Notes under the pieces: generated by a model
Databases searched by the model: none
What the model saw: the letters and a program-made list of their open reading frames with translations, nothing else
What the model was told of the DNA's origin: nothing
Source: Cryptomeria japonica
Lineage: Eukaryota; Streptophyta; Pinopsida; Cupressales; Cupressaceae
Length of the DNA: 64,000 nucleotides
Direction: 5' to 3'
NCBI RefSeq assembly: GCF_030272615.1
Contig: NW_026729149.1
Coordinates: 108,763-172,762 of the forward strand
Program-made: the position numbers and the translations under genes
In this document: one piece after another, positions 61,642-64,000 of the stretch
Numbering within the stretch: the stretch's first letter is position 1
Layout of the letters: every line of letters starts with the position of its first letter

Positions 61642-64000
61642 TCATGAAAGTAAAGCAAAAATGTCTTCAAAATTTTCTTTAGCAGTTGGCAAAGAGGATT
61701 TCCATGAAGGCTTTGCCCTTTTCATGGTGCTGAAGTGTCCATGCAAAATTGTAACAAAATCCTCCATTTCATCTACAGAGTTACAGTCAGGTGCACTTAT
61801 GAGACTTTTTGCTTCTTTGACATTCCTTTTCATGAAATCAATCATTGGTACAAGGTAGCATTGTAGCTCTAGCAGATTAAGGGCTTGTTTATCCTCTTCC
61901 TCTTTTAAATTTTTTATTTCATTAGTTAACTCTTTGACCTTTCTACTAAAATTCATTGGAGAGCTTGTAAGAGGATCAAAAGAACCTATTAGATCTTGGA
62001 TTTCCCTTTGAGTGTGAGCTTGTTTATCTTCAAGATCTTTGATTAAATCACTGAAGCTTGATGACTTGACAAATAATTTGCCAACTTCTTGTTGTATAGA
62101 TTTGGCCTCTTTAGTGCTAGCAGAGTGAACAACTTTTCCAATTGATATGTGTTTCATTAATTTTTCACCTCTCTTTGTTTCATATTGTCTAACTAAAACC
62201 TTCTCTAGATCGGTTTCCTCTGAACCGAATGCTTTGACAAGAGTGCCCAACTGATCAATGATGAATGCATTGTCATCAACAGCAATGTCAGGAATGATAT
62301 TAGATAGAATGGTTTTTGCAGTATTAAGAATTTTGGTCTTGTTTTTCTTTTCTCTAAGTTTTGCCTTTTCAGCTTGAAGTTTCAATTTTTTAGAAAGTTT
62401 CATTAATTTTTTGGGGGTCATCTTCTTTATGTCAATTACAAAGTCTTCCTCTTCTTCCTGCTATATTTATTCTTCCTTTTCTTCAACCTTAACCTCAGAG
62501 CTGGTTGTGGTGGTAAGTTTAGCTTTCTTCTTTTCACTCTCCTTTTCTAAGTCTAACATCCTCTTTACTAGAGGAGTGTCCACCACTATTTTCTTACCAT
62601 CTTCAGGTTGACCGGATGAAGAATCCTCTTTCTTCTTGTGTTGTTCTGATTCCATGGTCTCCTCTAGTTCCTTCATCTATTCTTCCTTGTTTTCTTATTC
62701 CTTTTGTTTTTCATCCTTCTCCTTTGTTTCCTTCTTCTCTGATTCTTCAATAGCTGGTATTGACGTATTTATCACCTTTGTATTTCCTTCCTCTGCACCT
62801 TTTTTCTGACAAAAGGGGTTGATTGTCAGTAGGATTTATTGTTACCAAAGTTTTGTTAGGTGTATCTTCATAAGGTATATCTTCAACTATAACTTCATCT
62901 TCACCGGGATGGTTAGTTTGAGTGGTTCCCTTTACCAGTGAAACACTAATATAAATATTTTAAATAGTTGATTTGTGTTCAACCAGTTGGTCTACATCCT
63001 TTGTTAGAATGAGAATATCTAACATAACATTACCGATGATATCATCAACTAAGAAAACATCAAAACCTTCAATAGAGTCTTTGTCTTTACCTTTCCCTTT
63101 GTCTAGCGAAGTTGCACCTTGGTCCTATTTTATTTCCTTTGTTATTTCTTCTTCAACTTCCCTTTGATGGCTCAAGATTGTTTATCCTGTGCTCTTTCTC
63201 AATATCTAAAGTTGTTTTCCATCTCCCTTCAATTTGATTTTGCAAGTCTGATGGAACTATCCATATAGCCCACTGGCAGTTCTAAAGAACTTATGCATGT
63301 TCCACATAAGTGCGTCTTCAATTTTTATTTTTTCCTGCTTGTTGCAAAGGGGATATTTTCCCCCAACACCAGATAGACCTCCAAACTCTATCATCCCATC
63401 GAGCAATTCATCAACAGTTGGAAGTAAATTTCTACCACTTCTTCTGACTTCTTTTATTTCCACATCAAATTGGGTATCAGTGTTAGAACCCTCCTTTTCA
63501 TCCTTCTTGGGCTTCTTATTAGCCTTTGTGTGAATTGTCACTTCACGCTTTTTCTTTCTTGCATATGTTACTGCTACCGATCTATCTTTACCTTGGGAAG
63601 ATGTATGAGTATCTAAATTCTTTTCTTTTGTGTATGTTTCCAGTTTGCTGGATGCAGTACCCTTGGGTTTTTCCTTCGACATTTTTTTCTTTTCTCCTAT
63701 TTGTTCTTTAACTTTGTTTGATTTGGCCCCTCTTTGTTCACTAGTACCGGTGGAAGTAGTGGCATAGGATACTTCACCTCCATATTTTTTGTCTAAGGTA
63801 TCAATCATTTTCCTTACTCTTCTTTGTATGATTGGCTCCTTAAGTTCCTGTTTTATTTTGGAGCTTGCCTCCTCATAAGTTCCAAATTTCTTTGCATTTC
63901 TGTCTACTAGTTTAGATATTTACATGTTTGCATACACTTTAGTAATATATGCCCCAACCTCATAACCCATAGAAGGTACCCAAAACCTTCTAGGTTGAGC
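61642..64000 (-). pseudogene. Sirevirus-like additional ORF, 3' part (copy A, cut by the window end)
   Basis: Pieces at 61642-62421 (259 residues, coiled coil), 62467-62676 and 63257-63808 (basic region) match copy 1 with a few substitutions. The WVPSMGYEVG module starts beyond 63808 and runs to the window edge, where the N-terminal part is missing only because the window ends. Confidence 0.72.

Larger units (their letters stand above)
50254..64000. repeat. Segmental duplication, copy A (partner at 1-13748)
   Basis: Near-identical to 1-13748. Shared inactivating changes include the nonsense codon in the chromovirus RT after the FVV residues and the loss of the first integrase aspartate (MHF in place of MDF). 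Upstream of 50254 unit A continues leftwards through the RING gene and a minisatellite, whereas copy 1 is cut by the window start, so the true left limit of the duplication may lie further out. Confidence 0.93.

Overview
The window is AT-rich, repeat-dominated plant nuclear DNA. A plant-type RING-H2 gene, a chromodomain-bearing Ty3/gypsy element (chromovirus) and a sirevirus-like Ty1/copia element all point to a seed plant. The size and decay of the repeats suggest a large genome such as a conifer, but that is inference; no taxon can be fixed from sequence alone. I see no rRNA, tRNA or CRISPR and no bacterial-style gene. The only plausible intact host gene is a small RING-H2 E3 ligase gene on the minus strand at 49304-49807, probably translated from 49690.

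Layout. (1) 1-15135, unit 1: a flank with diverged direct repeats (1-2570), a 630-bp repeat (2571-3199), a chromovirus 3' half on the minus strand (LTR/3' region 3200-6949, broken pol 6950-10039), then the 3' LTR (10040-11252), polypurine tracts and broken additional ORF (11390-14846) of a sirevirus-like element, also minus. (2) 15136-30844, unit B: a two-module minisatellite, the 3' third of the RING gene (16727-16882), then the same chromovirus and sirevirus composite. Here the sirevirus extends into a Gag with five zinc-knuckle sites but has no pol. (3) 30845-35735: an inverted copy of the chromovirus 3' end and its flank. (4) 35736-41312, unit C: a Ty1/copia gag start with candidate PBS and LTR, an AT-rich block, a minisatellite, a 1.1-kb single-copy stretch, and the 630-bp repeat without the chromovirus. 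(5) 41313-45346: unrecognised DNA, then a decayed copia gag-PR-INT-RT remnant (minus). (6) 45346-64000, unit A: AT-rich block, minisatellite, RING gene, flank, chromovirus and sirevirus. From 50254 to the window end it is nearly identical to 1-13748.

The most informative signal is the history. One chromovirus insertion, already carrying a nonsense codon in reverse transcriptase, was nested with a sirevirus and then copied by segmental duplication rather than transposition, because flanks and inactivating mutations are shared. The duplicated unit carries the RING gene. One unit lost the 5' part of that gene and its promoter by deletion, and an older unit lacks both the gene and the chromovirus insertion. 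All identity figures are estimates by eye.
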